Positions 6,255 to 7,010 of a stretch of DNA of 7,010 nt are shown piece by piece. The stretch's first letter is position 1, and every line of letters begins with the position of its first letter. The stretch is from assembly GCA_016839385.1 (NCBI GenBank), contig JAEOUK010000420.1, forward strand, positions 1 through 7,010. Reading direction: 5' to 3'. The position numbers were made by a program, and so were the translations under genes. Below the pieces are notes generated by a model that worked only from the letters and a program-made list of their open reading frames with translations, was not told where the DNA came from and did not search any database. The stretch comes from Promethearchaeota archaeon. GTDB taxonomy: Archaea; Asgardarchaeota; Lokiarchaeia; Sigynarchaeales; MK-D1.

Positions 6255-6962
6255 ATGCAACTTGACCGCGTTAAAACTGGGATATATGGATTAGATGAGC
6301 TAATAGAAGGTGGATTACCTAAAGATTCTATTACTCTGGTGTCAGGAAATTCGGGAACTGGTAAAACTACTCTATGCTTACAATACTTATACAATGGAGT
6401 TAAAAATTACAATGAACCCGGGATCTATATAGGATTAAGTGAAAATAGTGATCGCATTTTACTCGCTGCACAAAGATTCCATATGGATTTAGAGCATTAC
6501 TCAAAGGATAACAGCCTGATTTTTTCAGATATTCCTGCTTTGGAGATAGCTGAAATAACAAAAATAATAAAATCGGTAGATTCAAAATATAAACGGCTTG
6601 TAATTGACCCTATTTCTGCTTTGACATTCAAATATGAAGCGGATGTATCGATGCGGGAAAAAATTCGCGAATTAGTCGAACTTATACGTGAGAAACAAAT
6701 CACTGCAATTATTACTACAGAATTAATTGAAAATTCAAATAATATTTCACGATTTGGGGAAGAATTTCTATGCGATAATGCTGTAGTCTTGTATTATTTC
6801 CGCGAAGGTGCTCGAAGATTTCGAGGAATTGAAATTCGAAAAGCTCGTCTTACTAATCATTCCGAAATGGTACATTTGTATAAAATTAATTCACAAGAAC
6901 AAAGTGAAACTGGAATTCCAAGTGGTATTCAAGTATTTCCTAATGAAAAGTTATTCAATTAG
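6255..6962 (+). CDS. KaiC-like (RAD55/RecA-superfamily) single-domain ATPase
   Basis: A complete 235-residue protein with one KaiC-type RecA fold. The opening VKTGIYGLDELIEGGLPKDS (6-25) is the usual KaiC-family lead-in. Walker A is GNSGTGKTT (31-39), Walker B is RLVIDPISAL (114-123) with D118, and the family tail appears as GIQVFPNEKLF (224-234). After the third strand, where KaiC has two adjacent catalytic glutamates, this protein has S62-E63, so only the second is kept. It lacks the duplicated CI-CII arrangement and the phosphorylation tail of circadian KaiC, so it is not a clock protein. Single-domain members are numerous in archaea and mostly unassigned; some are linked to signalling or taxis. 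It is read divergently from the acyl-CoA ligase operon with 122 bp between start codons. ATG at 6255 is the natural start, matching the family N-terminus. Its partner and output are unknown. Confidence 0.9.
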   Translation: MQLDRVKTGIYGLDELIEGGLPKDSITLVSGNSGTGKTTLCLQYLYNGVKNYNEPGIYIGLSENSDRILLAAQRFHMDLEHYSKDNSLIFSDIPALEIAEITKIIKSVDSKYKRLVIDPISALTFKYEADVSMREKIRELVELIREKQITAIITTELIENSNNISRFGEEFLCDNAVVLYYFREGARRFRGIEIRKARLTNHSEMVHLYKINSQEQSETGIPSGIQVFPNEKLFN

Positions 6963-6965
6963 ATG

Positions 6966-6975
6966 ATCCCGGGAT
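6966..6975. repeat. 10-bp perfect palindrome after the KaiC-like gene
   Basis: ATCCCGGGAT begins 3 nt after the stop codon. Its six-base G+C core stands out in very A+T-rich sequence. It could be a protein-binding site for the next gene or chance. As RNA it has no loop, so it would not form a normal hairpin. The remaining bases to 7010 show no supported feature. Confidence 0.4.
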
Positions 6976-7010
6976 AAATTAAGATTCCAAATGAACTTAA
7001 ATCTACTTCT

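Noticed and set aside
6991..7010. ATG at 6991 as the start of a next gene
   Set aside because: Only six codons are visible, with no ribosome binding site and no well-placed TATA element, so it cannot be supported.

Overview
The window looks like a piece of an A+T-rich archaeal chromosome. Three things point to Archaea. It has a UPF0200-UPF0201 gene pair, which is an archaeal family pair. It has a fused ADP-forming acyl-CoA synthetase followed by a DRTGG/BioD-like protein. It has a single-domain KaiC/RAD55-like ATPase. Ribosome binding sites are weak or absent for several genes, and the candidate promoters are TATA-like. The low G+C content, long coiled-coil protein and KaiC-like ATPase would suit an Asgard lineage such as a Lokiarchaeia- or Heimdallarchaeia-type genome, but this is a guess from gene content and not something the sequence proves.

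Layout: (1) Positions 1-702, plus strand, hold the 3' end of a UPF0200 P-loop NMP-kinase-like gene, overlapping by 4 nt a complete UPF0201 gene that begins at TTG. (2) Positions 761-1285, plus strand, encode a HIT-family nucleotide hydrolase/phosphorylase-like protein. (3) Positions 1291-2769, minus strand, encode a 492-residue protein that is almost entirely coiled coil, with no proline and no cysteine. It ends tail-to-tail with the HIT gene with only 5 nt between. (4) Positions 2888-6132, minus strand, hold a two-gene operon: a fused alpha-beta ADP-forming acetate/acyl-CoA ligase (715 aa), then a 355-aa BioD-like plus DRTGG protein. The latter resembles the N-terminal regulatory part of bacterial long-form phosphotransacetylase without its catalytic domain. 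A T8 tract follows the operon. (5) Positions 6133-6254 are a divergent intergenic region with an 8-bp-arm inverted repeat. (6) Positions 6255-6962, plus strand, encode a one-domain KaiC-like RecA-fold ATPase. A 10-bp palindrome lies just after its stop.

Functionally, the most coherent unit is the ligase operon, which would convert acyl-CoA + ADP + Pi to acid + CoA + ATP. The DRTGG protein is a plausible sensor or regulator of that step, and the divergent KaiC-like ATPase could share its control region. No mobile element, CRISPR array, tRNA or rRNA was seen, and no gene-free stretch exceeds about 125 bp.
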